Assembly: GCA_023974075.1 (NCBI GenBank) | Contig: CM043800.1 | Coordinates: forward strand, 38,449,877 to 38,513,876 | Source: Chaenocephalus aceratus | Lineage: Eukaryota > Chordata > Actinopteri > Perciformes > Channichthyidae | Reading direction: 5' to 3' | DNA: 64,000 nt | In this document: positions 12,077 through 24,270 of the stretch, in pieces | Numbering within the stretch: the first letter of the stretch is position 1 | Layout of the letters: each line of letters opens with the position of its first letter | The notes under the pieces: model-generated | The model's database searches: none | What the model was told of the DNA's origin: nothing | The model's input: the letters and a program-made list of their open reading frames with translations, nothing else | Position numbers and translations under genes: made by a program

Positions 12077-12148
12077 GGCTCGTTGGTCTAGGGGTATGAT
12101 TCTTGCTTTGGGTGCGAGAGGTCCCGGGTTCAAATCCCGGACGAGCCC
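12077..12148 (+). tRNA. tRNA-Pro (UGG)
   Basis: The 72-nt sequence folds as a cloverleaf: acceptor stem GGCTCGT with ACGAGCC, anticodon stem CTTGC with GCGAG (one T-G wobble), and loop TTTGGGT giving anticodon TGG at 12109-12111. Internal promoter boxes are visible: TGGTCTAGGGG (A box) and GGTTCAAATCC (B box). A T-run for Pol III termination follows at about 12180. No CCA is encoded, as expected in eukaryotes. All stems are paired, so it looks functional. Confidence 0.93.
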
Positions 12149-12193
12149 TCCTTATGTCCCTAAGGGTCTGACAGAAGCAGTTTTTCCTTAGAT

Positions 12194-13190
12194 CAGTGGT
12201 CACCAACCTTTTTAAGCCCAAGATCACCGACCTCGGCCTCGGTGAAAGGCGAGATGTACCTATTGCAGAATTTAGTGAAAAAGACGGGCCAGACAGTGCT
12301 TCCAATTCGAGGCCTTTTATATAGGCTAATTGCATCTGAATTACTGTTACAATGAAGGCTCCATTATCAGCTCACAGCATATAGACAGGCGTAAAGTGCT
12401 ATTTTTTATGAGTGGGGGGCGGACCTCACCTCCTCTAGGGGGGTCTTCACCTCCTCTAGGGGGGTCCTCACTTCCTCTAGGGGGGTCCGGGGGGATGCTC
12501 CCCCGGGAAGATTTTTTTTTAAATATTGAAGTTGAAAGCATCAATCTGGTGCACTTTGAGAGCAACATGAAGAGATCTATGGATACCTCTCTCAGCACCC
12601 ACATGAAACAGAACTGTAAACAGATTTTCTTTTTCTTTATGGATATTTTACAAATCACTCCCCTTTTAAAATGTATTCTTGTTTTATTGCCATATAGTAT
12701 TTCATACCTGTTTTTCATTTATTCTCTTATTGTTTGTATAACTATAATGATCATATGAAGGTGTGCCTCGGAAATAATCTTTTTAATAATTTGTGACAAA
12801 ACCGTTCTAAACACTCAGAGAGTCCTTTAGCTCACCTGAGCCCCTCAGTCTGACAGGGGAGGACTCTCCTCCAGCTTGTTGTGGAAACAGCTCCTTATGT
12901 CCGTTAGTGCAGCTAGATAACCAGATGCTAACATCACGGTCCCCGCTAGCACCGGTCCCTCTCTCTCCCTCATACAGTCTATGCTCTCTCCCTCTCTCCG
13001 TCTCTCCCTCTCTCTCACACTAAATGCGCTATTGCCACACACACACAGAGCCAAGCTTGAATGACACAAGCACAAGTGCATTTCCATGCAATTCTCTGAT
13101 TGGTCTGGTGACTTGCCTCTGTTGCATTCACTGAACACGGGAAATTGCAGTCCTGCCGTCCTCTCTTGTGTCATGATGAGCTTCACGTAA
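12194..13190. mobile_element. hAT-type element, right end unclear
   Basis: The left end CAGTGGTCACCAACCTTTTT is hAT-like. The body from about 12420 to 13070 is homologous to 31140-31870 inside another hAT element, including a GC-rich block and a CACCCACATGAAACAGAACTG segment. A short tandem repeat of about 23 bp (CTCCTCTAGGGGGGTC) occurs three times at 12428-12490. No coding frame is convincing. Confidence 0.55.
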
Positions 13191-13212
13191 AGCACGGTTA
13201 ATGTATTATATT

Positions 13213-13480
13213 TAGGGCTGTCAGTCGATTAAAATATTTAATCGCGATTAATCGCATGATTGTCCATAGTTAATCGCGATTAATCGCAAATTAATCGCAC
13301 ATTTTTTATCTGTTCTAAATGTACCTTAGAGGAATATTTTTCAAGTTTTTAATACTGTTATCAACATATGAGGGGACAAATATGCTTTATGCTAATGTTT
13401 ATTATCATTTGAACAATGACAAATATTCTCATGAATATTAAACACAACAACCTCTGAACATTACAAATATTTGCCTCAAT
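13213..13480. mobile_element. hAT MITE left end
   Basis: TAGGGCTGTCAGTCGATTAA followed by repeated TTAATCGCGATTAATCGC is the style of hAT MITEs also seen at 53630 and 54993. The right end was not found; a LINE fragment follows. Confidence 0.5.
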
Positions 13481-13741
13481 TCAACCTGGAACCTCTCTCA
13501 TACAATAATACAATACACATTGTGTATGTGTGCGTGCGTGTGTGTGTGATGGATCGTTGGAGCTATGTGCAACTCAAGGCATATGGTCGAACGGGAGCTG
13601 CCTGGATGCTGCAATCATTTTTGCACACTATCCGTGCTGAGTGTGCTGACTTTTCGTACAATGTCCCACTGTCTGGCTTCCTGCATAAAGTCAAGTGCTC
13701 GGTGCAGTTGTGGCGAAATGTCGCTCCTCTGTTTTCATTTA

Positions 13742-15035
13742 AAAAGGGGGATCAGAGGGTGTGTGCCAATTACAGAGGCATCACACTACTCAGCCTCCCC
13801 GGGAAAGTTTACTCCAAGGTACTCGAAAGGAGGGTCAGGCCGATTGTCGAACCTCAGATTGAGGAGGAACAATGCGGATTCCATCCTGGTCGTGGAACGA
13901 CGGATCAGCTGTTTATTCTCGCAAGGATCCTGGAGGGGGCCTGGGAGTACGCTTATCCGGTCTACATGTGTTTTGTGGACTTGGAGAAGGCGTATGACCG
14001 AGTTCCCAGGGAGTTACAGTGGGAGGTGCTGTGGGAGTATGGGGTGAGGGGGTCTCTACTCAGGGCCATCCAATCTCTGTACTCCCAAAGCGAGAGCTGT
14101 GTCCGGGTCCTCGGCAGTAAGTCGGACCCATTTCCGGTGAGGGTTGGCCTCCGCCAGGGCTGCGCTTTGTCACCAATCCTGTTTGTAATATACATGGATT
14201 GGATTTCGAGGCGTAGTCGTGGGGGAGGGGGTCTGCAGTTCGGTGGACTAAGGATTGCACCACTGCTTTTTGCAGATGATGTGGTTCTAATGGCTTCATC
14301 GGTCTGCGACCTTCAGCACTCACTGGATCGGTTCACAACCGAGTGTGAAGCGGCTGGGATGAGGATCAGCACCTCCAAACCTGAGGCCATGGTTCTCAGC
14401 AGGACACCGATGGACTGTCCACTCCAAGTAGGGAATGAGTCCTTACCCCAAGTGAAGGAGTTCAAGTATCTCAGGGTTGGAGAATCGGAGCAGCGGGAGC
14501 GGTACTGCAGTCGCTTTACCGCACCGTTGTGACGAAAAGGGAGCTGAGCCAGAAGGCAAAGCTCTCTGTCTACCGGGCCATTTTTGTTCCTACCCTCACC
14601 TATGGTCATGAAGGATGGGTCATGACCGAAAGAACGAGATCGCGGATACAAGCGGCCGAGATGGGTTTTCTCCGCAGGGTGGCTGGTGTCTCCCTTAGGG
14701 ATAAGGTGAGAAGTTCGGTCATCAGGGAGGGACTCGGAGTTGAGCCGCTCCTCCTTCGCGTCGAAAGGAGCCAGTTGAGGTGGTCCGGGCACCTAGTTAG
14801 GATGCCACCTGGGCGCCTCCCTAGGGAGGTGTTCCAGGCACGTCCAGCTGGGAAGAGACCAAGGGGTAGACCTAGGACCAGGTGGAGGGATTATATCTCT
14901 TCGCTGGCCTGGGAGCGCCTTGGGATCCCCCAGTCAGAGCTGGTTGATGTCGCCAGGGAAAAGAAAGTTTGGGGCTCTCTGCTGGAACTGCTACCCCCGC
15001 GACCCGACCACGGATAAGCGGGAGAAGATGGATGG
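13742..15035 (+). mobile_element. 5'-truncated RTE-clade LINE (Expander/Rex3-like)
   Basis: The plus-strand ORF2 remnant starts inside reverse transcriptase (KKGDQRVCANYRGITLLS) and carries QCGFHPGRGTTDQ, FVDLEKAYDRVP, GLRQGCALSPILF and the catalytic FADD at about 14269-14280. A short deletion near 14480 shifts the frame, and the C-terminal part continues at 14529-15017 (LTYGHEGWVMTER, GKRPRGRPRTRW). It ends in a GATGGATGG tail at about 15027-15038, as RTE elements of fish do. The endonuclease domain is missing and the copy is dead. Confidence 0.9.
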
Positions 15036-15038
15036 ATG

Positions 15039-15894
15039 GTTTAGGTTTTCTTTCTTTGCTTTTTTGCATAGTATTGTTTATGCCTCATGATTGCCCGTAT
15101 GGCTGCGGCTAATTTTGGTTTATTTCATTTTGAGTCATTCTGTGTTTTTGTCCCCCACTTATTGTGTTTTCCCTTGTTTTCCTGTTTTAGTTACTGAGAG
15201 CTGAAGGTGGTGGTATTGGTGTCCGAGGTGGTGGCTTCCCCCTTTCCGTGTGCTGTGCTTCCCCCCATTTTTTGGATCTTTTCTCCGTGTGATTGTGTGA
15301 GTATGGAACACCTGTGACCGGGGTGACTTAAGTTTGTTCTTGTGGGATCCCTCTACTCATTCGTTGATCCTCTCCCCCACTGGTAAGCCTCAGCCCCCCT
15401 TGTTCGTTCTCTCCCTTTTGGATATAGCCCTGTGTGACGGTTTTTATAAAGTGTATTTTTACTATTGTATAAATAAACTGTTTTATTTTTGATAATTGAA
15501 CCACGTCTCTTGTTCTATGAGTAACCGAACCTGTGTGTCCGAGTGACTTAAAACTTGTCACATTTCCCTGGGTGAAATTCCCAGGGTGGCGTTGTCGGAC
15601 TTAGCGGTTTAAACCAAACTGTTAAATTAATATATTTATTCTGCGGCCACTGCTACAAACTGGCGTTGTCAGCAGGATTTACTCTTTGCTTGAACAGAGA
15701 CGTGTGTTTCAATTGTTCTTTGTTTTTGTGGTTGTAAGAAACAATTGTTTTACGCCTTTAAATAATTGTTTTATATTGTGTTCCGAAGCAAAACAGCAGC
15801 TGGTTTCTTGTGGACCTGTGGTAAGTTTATTGTCGTGTATTTCCTGTCCATTTTTTCGCCCTATCTCCCCATTTAAATTAGGAACGGTGTAGCT
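15039..15894 (+). mobile_element. Probable 5' LTR and leader of the Gypsy element
   Basis: The stretch lies between the RTE tail and the gag frame and includes a TATAAATAAAC polyadenylation-type motif at about 15468-15478. TGGCGTTGTC occurs twice (near 15585 and 15661), which may mark the primer-binding region. No second LTR remains because the 3' half is lost, so the LTR borders cannot be fixed. Confidence 0.5.
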
Positions 15895-16952
15895 ATGGAG
15901 GAAGAGTTACAAGAATTTAGGGATTTAGTTGCCCAGTTAAAAGCAGACAAAGAGAGGCTGTGGCAGGAACAGGCTGCGGCGGTGACTGGTCCTAGTGCTG
16001 CACCTCTCCTTGCTGCTCCGCCAACTTCTGCTATTTCCCATGCTAGTGCCCCTTCAGCGGAGAGACTGGTTTTTGTGCCCCGAGACAGGAAATGTCCCAT
16101 GTTTAGGGGAAGATCAGGAATAGGTTTGAGTGAATGGATTGAGGAAATACAGGCTTGTATGAGAGCGCGCCGTTTGGCTATATCTGATCAGGCATTTTTC
16201 CTGTTTGACCATCTCGAAGGAGAGGCCCGTGATGAGATAAAATACCGTTCAAGTGCTGAGCGGGAAGACCCTGTTAAAGTCCTTGCTGTGTTGCAAGAGC
16301 TGTATGGTTGTTCTGATTCTTACGTAGCTTTACAAGAGGCTTTCTTCTCCTGACGACAGCAAGAAGGGGAGACTTTGCAGGAATTCTCCCTTGCGTTGCT
16401 TAGTCATCTGTAAAGCAGCGGGCGCCTGACAACATGCCTAATGCAGAGGTTTTGCTGCGCGACCAATTTGTAGAGCATGTCATTGACGGTGCATTGCGAC
16501 GTGAGTTAAAACAGTTTGTACATCGGCAACCTACTGCAGCATTACTTGATGCCAGGGCGGAAGCAATCAGGTGGGAGCGGGAGGGTTTGCCTGGTGCTAA
16601 TAGGGGCCGAAGTCTCTCTGTCCCTTCAGTTCTTGGTCTGCAGTATGGAGTTCAGGGTGGTCCTCAGGTGGTGACTGGCTCCCAGGTGTCTGAACTGAGT
16701 GAGATGAGAGAGATGCTAAAACTCCAGCAAGAGCAGCTTAACACACTTACTCAAAACATTTCTCGTTTCCAGGACTCTCAGCTGCGCAGTCGCCCCCCCT
16801 ATAGGGGCCCCATCATTTGCAGACGTTGCCAGCTACCCGGTCATTTAGCCAGAGAGTGCGATGGGGTACGTTATGCTCTTCGTGCTCGACCGTCCTCACC
16901 TGCTCAACAGTCTAGCGGGCAGCGCCGTTTCACTCAGCCATCGGAAAACTAG
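15895..16952 (+). pseudogene. Gypsy gag, broken
   Basis: The N-terminal part (15895-16353) has a coiled-coil-like start and a capsid-like region with RKCPMFRGRSG and GEARDEIKYR. A TGA at 16351-16353, another stop near 16411 and a frame change precede the C-terminal part (16434-16952), which holds one CCHC knuckle, CRRCQLPGHLARECDG, at about 16818-16865. Gag would form the cytoplasmic particle of a Ty3/Gypsy retrotransposon; this copy cannot. No envelope gene is present. Confidence 0.8.
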
Positions 16953-19159
16953 CGCCCGCCGAATTACAGAGCCACAGTTCGGAGGGTGGAGTCACAGGCT
17001 CAGGAGAGGCTTTTAAGCTCATGTCATCTTGTCCACATTTAGATGTCAGCATGGGGGGAGTTATGGTTCCTTGCTTGGTGGATACTGGGTCCATGGTGTC
17101 CACCGTCACATAGAGCTTTTTCCTTCAGCACTTTGAGCCCTGGGCCCAAGAGAAGCTTCAATCTTGTTGAAGCCATTGGCTGCAGCTCAGGGCAGCCAAT
17201 GGGTTAGCCATCCCTTACATCGGCTACTTGGAGCTGGACGTTGAGCTATGTGGAAAGGTAATGGCAAGCTGTGGCGTGTTGGTGGTCAAGGACCCCCCCG
17301 GTGGTGTCTCTTCTGCAGTCCCTGGTATCTTGGGGATGAACATCATTCGCAGATGTTATCAAGAGCTCTTTGGACAGCATGGGTTGGCCTTGTTTTCCTT
17401 ACCTCCTGTATCTGAGGCCCCCCAGTCATTCCTTGAGGCTTTGCGAACATGCCATCAGTCCAGTGTGCAGCCCCCCCCCCCCTGGCGTCTCAGGAGGGGT
17501 AAAAGTGTGTGGAAGGAAGGCTTGTCGTATCCCTGGTGGCATGATGAAGATTGTTGCAGCCACATGCTCAGAGCAGTACTCAAGTGGCACTGTGTTATTT
17601 GAGCCCTTGGATTCGGGTCTTCCAGCTGGATTGCTTGCCTCTCCAGCTCTGGTTCGGGTGGAAAGGGGCACGCCTATATTCCTATTGTGAATGTAGGCTC
17701 CGTAGACGTGTTGCTCTATCCCCGCACACTGGTAGGCACACTCGATGAAGTTAGGCTGGTTAACTTGCCTGTTGGTGTCACCGAAGTACCATCTAGTGTG
17801 GCCAGAGTGGCATCCCAGGCTGCCTTTCCCTCTGTGCCTGACCAGCTGGATGCTCTGGACCTGTCTTCCTTGCCTGCTGAAGAACAGGTTAAGGTACGGT
17901 CTCTTTTGACAAAGCACACATCTGTCTTTTCTGCTCACGAAGGGGACTTGGGTTGCACAACCTTGATCTCTCATGACATCCCTCTTCTTGATGACGTCCC
18001 CGTGAAGCAACGCTATAGGCGCATTCCCCCGTCTGAGTACGAGGTAGTGAAGGAGCACATCAACCAACTTCTTGAGTCACAGATCATAAGAGAGAGTTGC
18101 AGCCCCTACGCATCCCCCATCGTGCTAGTGAAAAAGAAAGATGGCAGCCTGCGCATGTGCGTAGACTACAGGCAGCTGAAGAGCAAAACCAGGAAAGATG
18201 CTTTTCCTCTCACCTCGAATCGAAGAGTCCCTTGATGCGCTGACCGGTGCCCGCTGGTTTTCCACTATGGATTTAGCCAGTGGGTATAACCAGGTACCAG
18301 TTGCAGAAGCAGACCGGTCAAAAACTGCGTTTTGCACCCTGTTTGGCCTCTTTGAGTGGAATCGGATGCCCTTTGGACTCTGCAATGCTCCTGGCACCTT
18401 CCAAAGATTGATGCAGCGGATCTTTGGGGACCAACAATGCCAATCTTTGCTTTTATACCTCGATGACATTGTGGTATTCTCTTCCACCGTGGATCAACAT
18501 CTTGAGAGGTTGGAGGTCGTGCTGAGAATGCTACAGCATGAGGGCTTAAAGGCTAAGCTATCAAAGTGTGCTTTCTTCCAGCGAGAGGTGCGTTACCTGG
18601 GCCATGTGATTTCTGACCAGGGTGTCTCTACTGATCCCAGCAAACAGGAGGTGGTAGCCTGTTGGCAGCCCCCCACTACCATCTCTGGACTGCGGTCGTT
18701 CCTTGGTTTTGCCAGTTACTACCGTAGGTTTGTGGAGGGCTTTGCCAAATTGGCGGCCCCTCTACATACGTTGGTGGCTGAGTTGGGAGGCACCAAGTCC
18801 AAAAGGAGATCAGAGCGTGAAATCGCTGGGAACTGGACTGAGGAGTGTCATAGGAGCTTTGAGGCTCTCAAGACAAAGCTCACCACGGCACCTGTGCTTG
18901 CCTATGCCAACTTCTCCCTCCCATTCATTCTGGAGGTCGACGCAAGCTTTGGTGGCCTCGGAGCTGTGCTATCACAGGAGCAAGGTGGTAAGGTCACGCC
19001 CATAGCTTATGCCAGCAGAGGTCTGAGGCCCACTGAACGCAATTCTGCCAACTACAGCTCTATGAGGCTGGAGTTCTTGGGGCTCAAGTGGGCCATGACT
19101 GAGAAATTTAGGGAATATCTGCTTGGTCATAAATGTGTTGTCTTCACTGACAACAATCC
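16953..19159 (+). pseudogene. Gypsy pol: protease, RT and RNase H, truncated
   Basis: Aspartic protease is marked by VDTGS at about 17078-17092 with a stop at 17111-17113. Reverse transcriptase starts near 18000 (VKQRYRRIPPSEY) and changes frame near 18205; the catalytic YLDD is at 18456-18467. The RNase H region shows FILEVDASFGGLGAVLSQ and ends abruptly at FTDNNPT, where long-TIR element D1 begins. Integrase and the 3' LTR are not in the window. Several frameshifts make it inactive. Confidence 0.88.
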
Positions 19160-21972
19160 AACCTGATCTCACCAGAATGCGTGACTCCACCACGACTTCT
19201 TAACACCACAATGCGTGGTGGAGTCACGAACTTTGTTACATTTACGTGTCGGCACCACGCAAACAACCCCAATGTAAAGTGAATGAGGCTCCTTTGTTGT
19301 GGTGCACACACGCATTTCTACAATGTCCCGCAGTGAGCTTTTATTCTATAGAACGTTTTTTAAATCTACTTTATAGCTTGTAGCAACTCACGGGAGGCTT
19401 CTTTTATTTTATTTGTATTCATAATTATTTTTATTTTTCGTCAGAATGTAAAAATTACATTAGTTACGAATTTGTGTTCTCAAAAAACAGTGCATTGTGT
19501 GTAATACAACTGGGATTTTTATTAAATTAGTTAGTTTTTAAGGAAGGCCAGAGCTTCAGCTGTGTCAAATAGATTGTTCCCTTTAGTTAACGTTATTTAA
19601 AAGATAATGATCATGTCCCCTGTATTGTATTACGAGCGTCCATTCCCATTGGATAACGGAGAATTTTACACCCGGAAGTAAGTAGCCTATTCTCCTTACT
19701 GTCGATTGATTTTACAGTGATATCTGCACTACTCATCGACTAAAAAACACCAAATTGTCCTTGTTAATTACACAACATTGATTGGTTTGAATTGTGTACA
19801 ATGCTTTTGTATTTTCCCCCTTCGATTCGGAGAAACAAATATTTTTTCGGAGTTTTAGGACGGCAGAAGACACTACACTACCCAGAATCCTCAGCTATCG
19901 TTTGGGACTACACCATGTGCTTAGTTTGACAAACCCCGTGATCAGTCCTCAACCTCTGTGATTGGATGCGCGAAGTTTACACAGAGCGTCCAAAAGGACT
20001 TTGAAATGGAATGAAACCCATCGACGGCACACTATTCAAAACAGGAATCGAACGTGTCCTACCCCCTCCCCCCCTTAGGTCACAGGCTCCTCCAACAGTG
20101 CTACGCAATAAAACAGATACACAGAAAAAATAGTGAAATAGTGCAATAAGAGTCTATATACAAGTGATTGGAATATGATATATTAGATAAATAATTTCTA
20201 AGTAGCAGCCAGATGAATATTATTTCTAAATTCAGGTGTTTAATAATCGTATAGCCTGTGGGATGAAGCTGTCTCTGTGTGTGGTGGTTTTAGTCCGGAT
20301 GCTGCGGTACCGCCTGCCAGACTGCAGCAGACAGAACAGTTTGTGGCTGGGGTGATGGGGTCTTTTATAATCCTGAGGGCTTTCTTTAAGGTTAACCTGG
20401 TATTTTTACTCCACTACATTTATTTTAGTTACTTTACAGATTTGGATTAATGATGTGAAATATAAACAACCCTTACATTCAGTGAAGGTGATTGTCAAGT
20501 GCCAACAATCAGGAGAGATATTTGATAGTTGGTGCTTGAGAAGACTAAATATTTATCTGCAGATCCGTTTAAAGCATATTAATTACTCGTTATTCTCTAA
20601 TAGTTAATTAAAGACTGTATATAATAGCTATTTTGCACATCCCTTTCAAGATTTTCTAAGGTTTATTGACATATCATATACACAACAGTGTAGTTATGCA
20701 ATGAATGAAAAACTTGGGTCACAGGTTCCTCAACAAGACAACAAGACATCTATCAATGTGTGTATACTTCCACCATTACACTGTCGTATTCTGCACATTT
20801 CTTTAAATAAAGCCTTATTAGTTAGCACATCCTCCTATCAGGCACTAAACTGTTTTACTCTAGATATCATTTGAGTATCTTCTTGATATTTTCTATTCTA
20901 TATTTATATAATTGACCTTCTACTTTCCCACTATTTTGTATGTACTCTTAATATTTAAATGTTTTCATAAAATATAACACATTCAAAAGTGCTTTACAAA
21001 AATGAAAGACATTAAGAAAAAGGCATTTTAAACAGTCATTAAAAGCAACACAATCTTCCTGCATTGCAATTACTCTAAACGTGCAATAACGTGCTTTAAC
21101 CATTAGGTGGTTTGGGTTAAAAAGCTGTAAAGTTTACAGTGTTAACAAAATAAAATATACTGCTGTTTCTGGTTTAGTTTACGACGAATATTATTTTGTT
21201 ATTGTTTTGATATTTGTAACACAAAAGCGATGGAAAACCCCCACAGCAACACAGAAAAGAGGGTCTTAACATGACCCAGTGGTCTAGTAGTTAATAAAAA
21301 ACAATAATATCAAAACAAAATATGACTACTAACTTTATTGTGAAATTAAAACAGAACGGTAAAAGAATAGTTTCCAGTCTATTCTGAGCCCGATCTCTGT
21401 AGATAAATAAAGAACTACGACAGATGTGTAATATTTAATGCAGCCAAACCATTTATTACAATGCATTCATGTGATGACTTTCAAAGAGTAAAGCAAGCAC
21501 TGCTGAATAAAGTATGATTTTCTCTTTTACGAAACCTTTTTTTCATATGGAATGCAGTTGGAGGTCAACCAATCAAAGAGCTTGAGGACTGATCACGGGG
21601 TTTGTCAAGCTAAGCACATGGTGTAGTCCCAAACGATAGCTGAGGATTCTGGGTAGTGTAGTGTCTTCTGCCATCCAAAAAGCATTGTACACAATTCAAA
21701 CCAATCAATGTTGTGTAATTAACAAGGATAATTTGGTGTTTGTTAGTCGATGAGTAGTGCAGATATCACTGTAAAATCAATCGACAGTAAGGAGAATACT
21801 TACTTCCGGGTGTACAATTCTCCGTTATCCAATGGGAATGGACGCTCGTAATACAATACAGGGGACATGATCATTATCTTTTAAATAACGTTAACTAAAG
21901 GGAACAATCTATTTGACACAGCTGAAGCTCTGGCCTTCGTGGTGGAGTCACGCATTCTGGTGAGATCAGGTT
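19160..21972. mobile_element. Long-TIR DNA element D1, unclassified
   Basis: Ends read AACCTGATCTCACCAGAATG on the left and its exact inverse on the right. Homology between the arms covers 19160-19196 and about 19545-19965 on the left against 21972-21580 on the right; the right arm lacks about 350 bp. A perfect 15-bp stem, CGTGACTCCACCACG (19180-19194) with its inverse at 19214-19228, sits just inside the left end. No transposase frame is visible. The left flank is Gypsy RNase H and the right flank is a DIRS recombinase, so no target duplication can be read. Confidence 0.7.
20225..20400 (-). pseudogene. LINE ORF2 C-terminal tail carried in D1
   Basis: The minus strand reads SGRRYRSIRTKTTTHRDSFIPQAIRLLNT then a stop, the usual tail of L2-like fish LINE ORF2. 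It is followed on the minus strand by a LINE 3' UTR-like stretch to about 20085. The same fragment sits in D2 at about 34805-34940, so it was part of the element before the copies spread. Confidence 0.65.
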
Positions 21973-22400
21973 GCTGAAAACAGTTTAAGGGGAACCTGAT
22001 CAGGTTCAAATGCTTTAGTGCGCATAACACCAAAGCCAAATCCCACTGAGGCCCCAGTGTGCGTGACACCGGTCTGAGTCTCCATACTCCTCGCATACAA
22101 CGGCTGCTGCGTTCTGCGAGCCCCTCGGTTAAATTCGCCGGGAATATACATTGCTCTGATGGAGAGCAACGTGTGTGCGCACCCAGAACAGCAGCCGCCT
22201 GGCTGCGTTCAGAAGCTGCGCGGATCGTACTCCTCCCTGGCGATTGAGGTAGGCTGCTTCCATAGCCATGGCCTGTTGTCTGTGCAAATCAACACATGTT
22301 TGATTGTACAGCAACGGGGCGACTCCCCCGTTCTTTTCCGAGATTTAGAAAAATAGCGGGAGTAAACCGCGCAAGACACTGTTCCTGGGATAACGGGAGT
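21973..22400 (-). mobile_element. DIRS fragment C (RT, RNase H and recombinase pieces)
   Basis: Minus-strand frames carry an RT piece (about 22330-22390, VYSRYF), an RNase H piece (about 22140-22280, RQGGVRSAQLLNAARRLLFWVRTHV) and the start of a tyrosine recombinase (about 21985-22096, RLRPVSRTLGPQWDLALVL). The order fits a minus-strand DIRS element with internal deletions. It ends exactly at D1 on one side and runs into the terminal repeat of DIRS-A on the other. Confidence 0.65.
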
Positions 22401-22404
22401 GTTC

Positions 22405-22590
22405 TCATTCATAACACTCCGTTCGATGTCTCACCATGGGATGCGCCTCATCGCGGAGCAAACAGAAGCATCAATCTCATTACGCCAATCCTGATTGGCT
22501 GGTGATCTTGACGTCAGCGTCAGGGGGAATCACCCCCTATAAGTAGCTTGCGCCACAACGCATGCGTCATTCAAACACCTCTTCTCGCTT
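22405..22590. repeat. DIRS-A left terminal repeat
   Basis: The stretch is the inverse of 28162-28191 (TCATTCATAACACTCCGTTC) and of 28262-28445. It includes the GACGTCAGCGTCA and CCCCTATAAGTAGCTTGCG segments; the TATAAG could serve as a promoter element for gag. That role is inferred. Confidence 0.85.
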
Positions 22591-24006
22591 CAGAGCACAT
22601 CTCACCGTAGCCGGGCAAGCTTCACACATGTCCATGGACCCGCCGGCCGGCAGTCAAGACACGGGGGCGTCCGCCACAGAGAGCGAACCCCTCTCCGTGT
22701 CGGTCTGGGGCTCATTATCAGCGAGGGCCTCAGAACCGGAATCTCGCGCCCTGGCAGGCCGGGACCCGGTGACGACAAGACACGCGGGAACGGATTCCCG
22801 CGCTTTACCAAGCTGGGGCTCCCGGTTAGACCTCACCATGGTCTCACCCGCGGAGGATGTCCTCGAGTTGGATTATGAGGAGGACGATGAGGAGGACGCC
22901 CTGGCGTTCCTCCTGTCCGAGTCAGATGAACAAGAAGAGGTCACCTTCATGTCATCGGCCCAGGCTGCAATGCCTGGAGCAAGGGCTGCTCTCCCGGGCT
23001 ACAGCACACCAGCTTCGCCCGGTCTGAGCATGGACCTGCAGGCCGACTCAATGTTCCGTGGCCTGAAATGGCCAAGGAGACCTCCAGGTCCCGCTACGAG
23101 GGGAAGCATCTTCCCCAAACAGCGGGCAGAGGGAGGCAACTCCTCACGGTTTTTCCAGAAATGTTGGATGAAGTTTCGGTCTCGTGGAGAGACCGGCCCT
23201 TCAGCAACAAGGTCCCAATCCAGGGTGCCTCCTCCCTGGACTGCGATGGAATGGAGAGGCTCGGCCTGCTCCGCATACCGCCCATGGAACCGCTGGTGGC
23301 GGCCCACCTTCTACCGAAGGTGGGCCCCTCACCGAGCAGGAACCCCACACTGCCAGCAAAGGCGGACCGCTTTCAGTCCACAATGACTGAAAAGTCCTAT
23401 AAAGCTGCAGCGCTGTCCGCCAGGGCCCTGAACGTGTCCTCGCTGCTAACCGCCTACCAAGCGGAGCTCTGCGAGGACCTGTCGGGTAGCCCGGGAGCAG
23501 CCACTTTGGACGAGATGGCAGCGGTCGCGGACATTTGCCTCCGTGTCCAGCGCTGCGCCGTCCAGGCCACGGGCAAAGTAATGGGAATCATGGTGGTGCA
23601 GGAAAGAGCGAGATGGCTCAACCTCACCAACCTCCCTGACCGAGAAAGGGAAGATGTGCTGGATATGCCCATCGTTCCCGAGGGAATTTTCGGCTCCGCT
23701 CTCGCCTCCATGCAAAGGAGGTGTGAGACGAAGAAGAAGGAGGATGAGGCACTCCACCTCTGCCTCCCTCGAAGGGTCCAGCCGCTGCCCTCGCAGCAGC
23801 AGTCCTTCACCCAAACAAACTCTGCCCGGTTTAAAGCACCCGTCAAGCAGAGGTCGCAGCCCACCCCGAGTCCCCAGCCCAGGCTGGAGACAAGGGCAAG
23901 TTGGCCGAGAAGATCTCCGGTTCCGGCTGCAGCTCAGGCTGCAGCTCAGGCTCAGCCAACCCAGAATTCCGGCCAGCAGTCGAGGAAGAAGAAGCGAGCG
24001 GCATGA
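22562..24006 (+). pseudogene. DIRS-A gag, one frameshift
   Basis: The first frame (22562 to about 23060) has an acidic run, VLELDYEEDDEEDALAFL. The second (about 23068-24006) holds the conserved gag core with SARALNVSSLLTAYQAELCEDL, ERARWLNLTNLPDRERED and VPEGIFGSALASM, and a basic KKKR tail. The two frames overlap, and homology passes from one to the other near 23060, which indicates a single indel. The upstream ATG at 22562 starts in the terminal repeat. Confidence 0.75.
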
Positions 24007-24270
24007 CAGCCCCTCCTTCTCCCCTCCGTGAATGTGTTCCCGCCGCCTCGAGAGATGCCTAAACACCATCCTCAAGTCCGCACATGTCACATGTTGATTG
24101 CTTCCTCTGTCATAAAACATTTGCCGCTGACGCATCCAGGCTTCAGGCCGAGGGCGCAGCTCAAAAAAATTAAAAAGAAAATCAATAAATCAATAAACAG
24201 CCCGCCAATTCTTTCCCTTTTGAGAGCTGCTACGGCATCTCTCAAAAGGCGGATTATTGACGGGTCTGTG

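Noticed and set aside
15036..19159. Endogenous retrovirus
   Set aside because: The pol order and single-knuckle gag fit a Ty3/Gypsy retrotransposon, and no envelope frame follows before the element is cut off.
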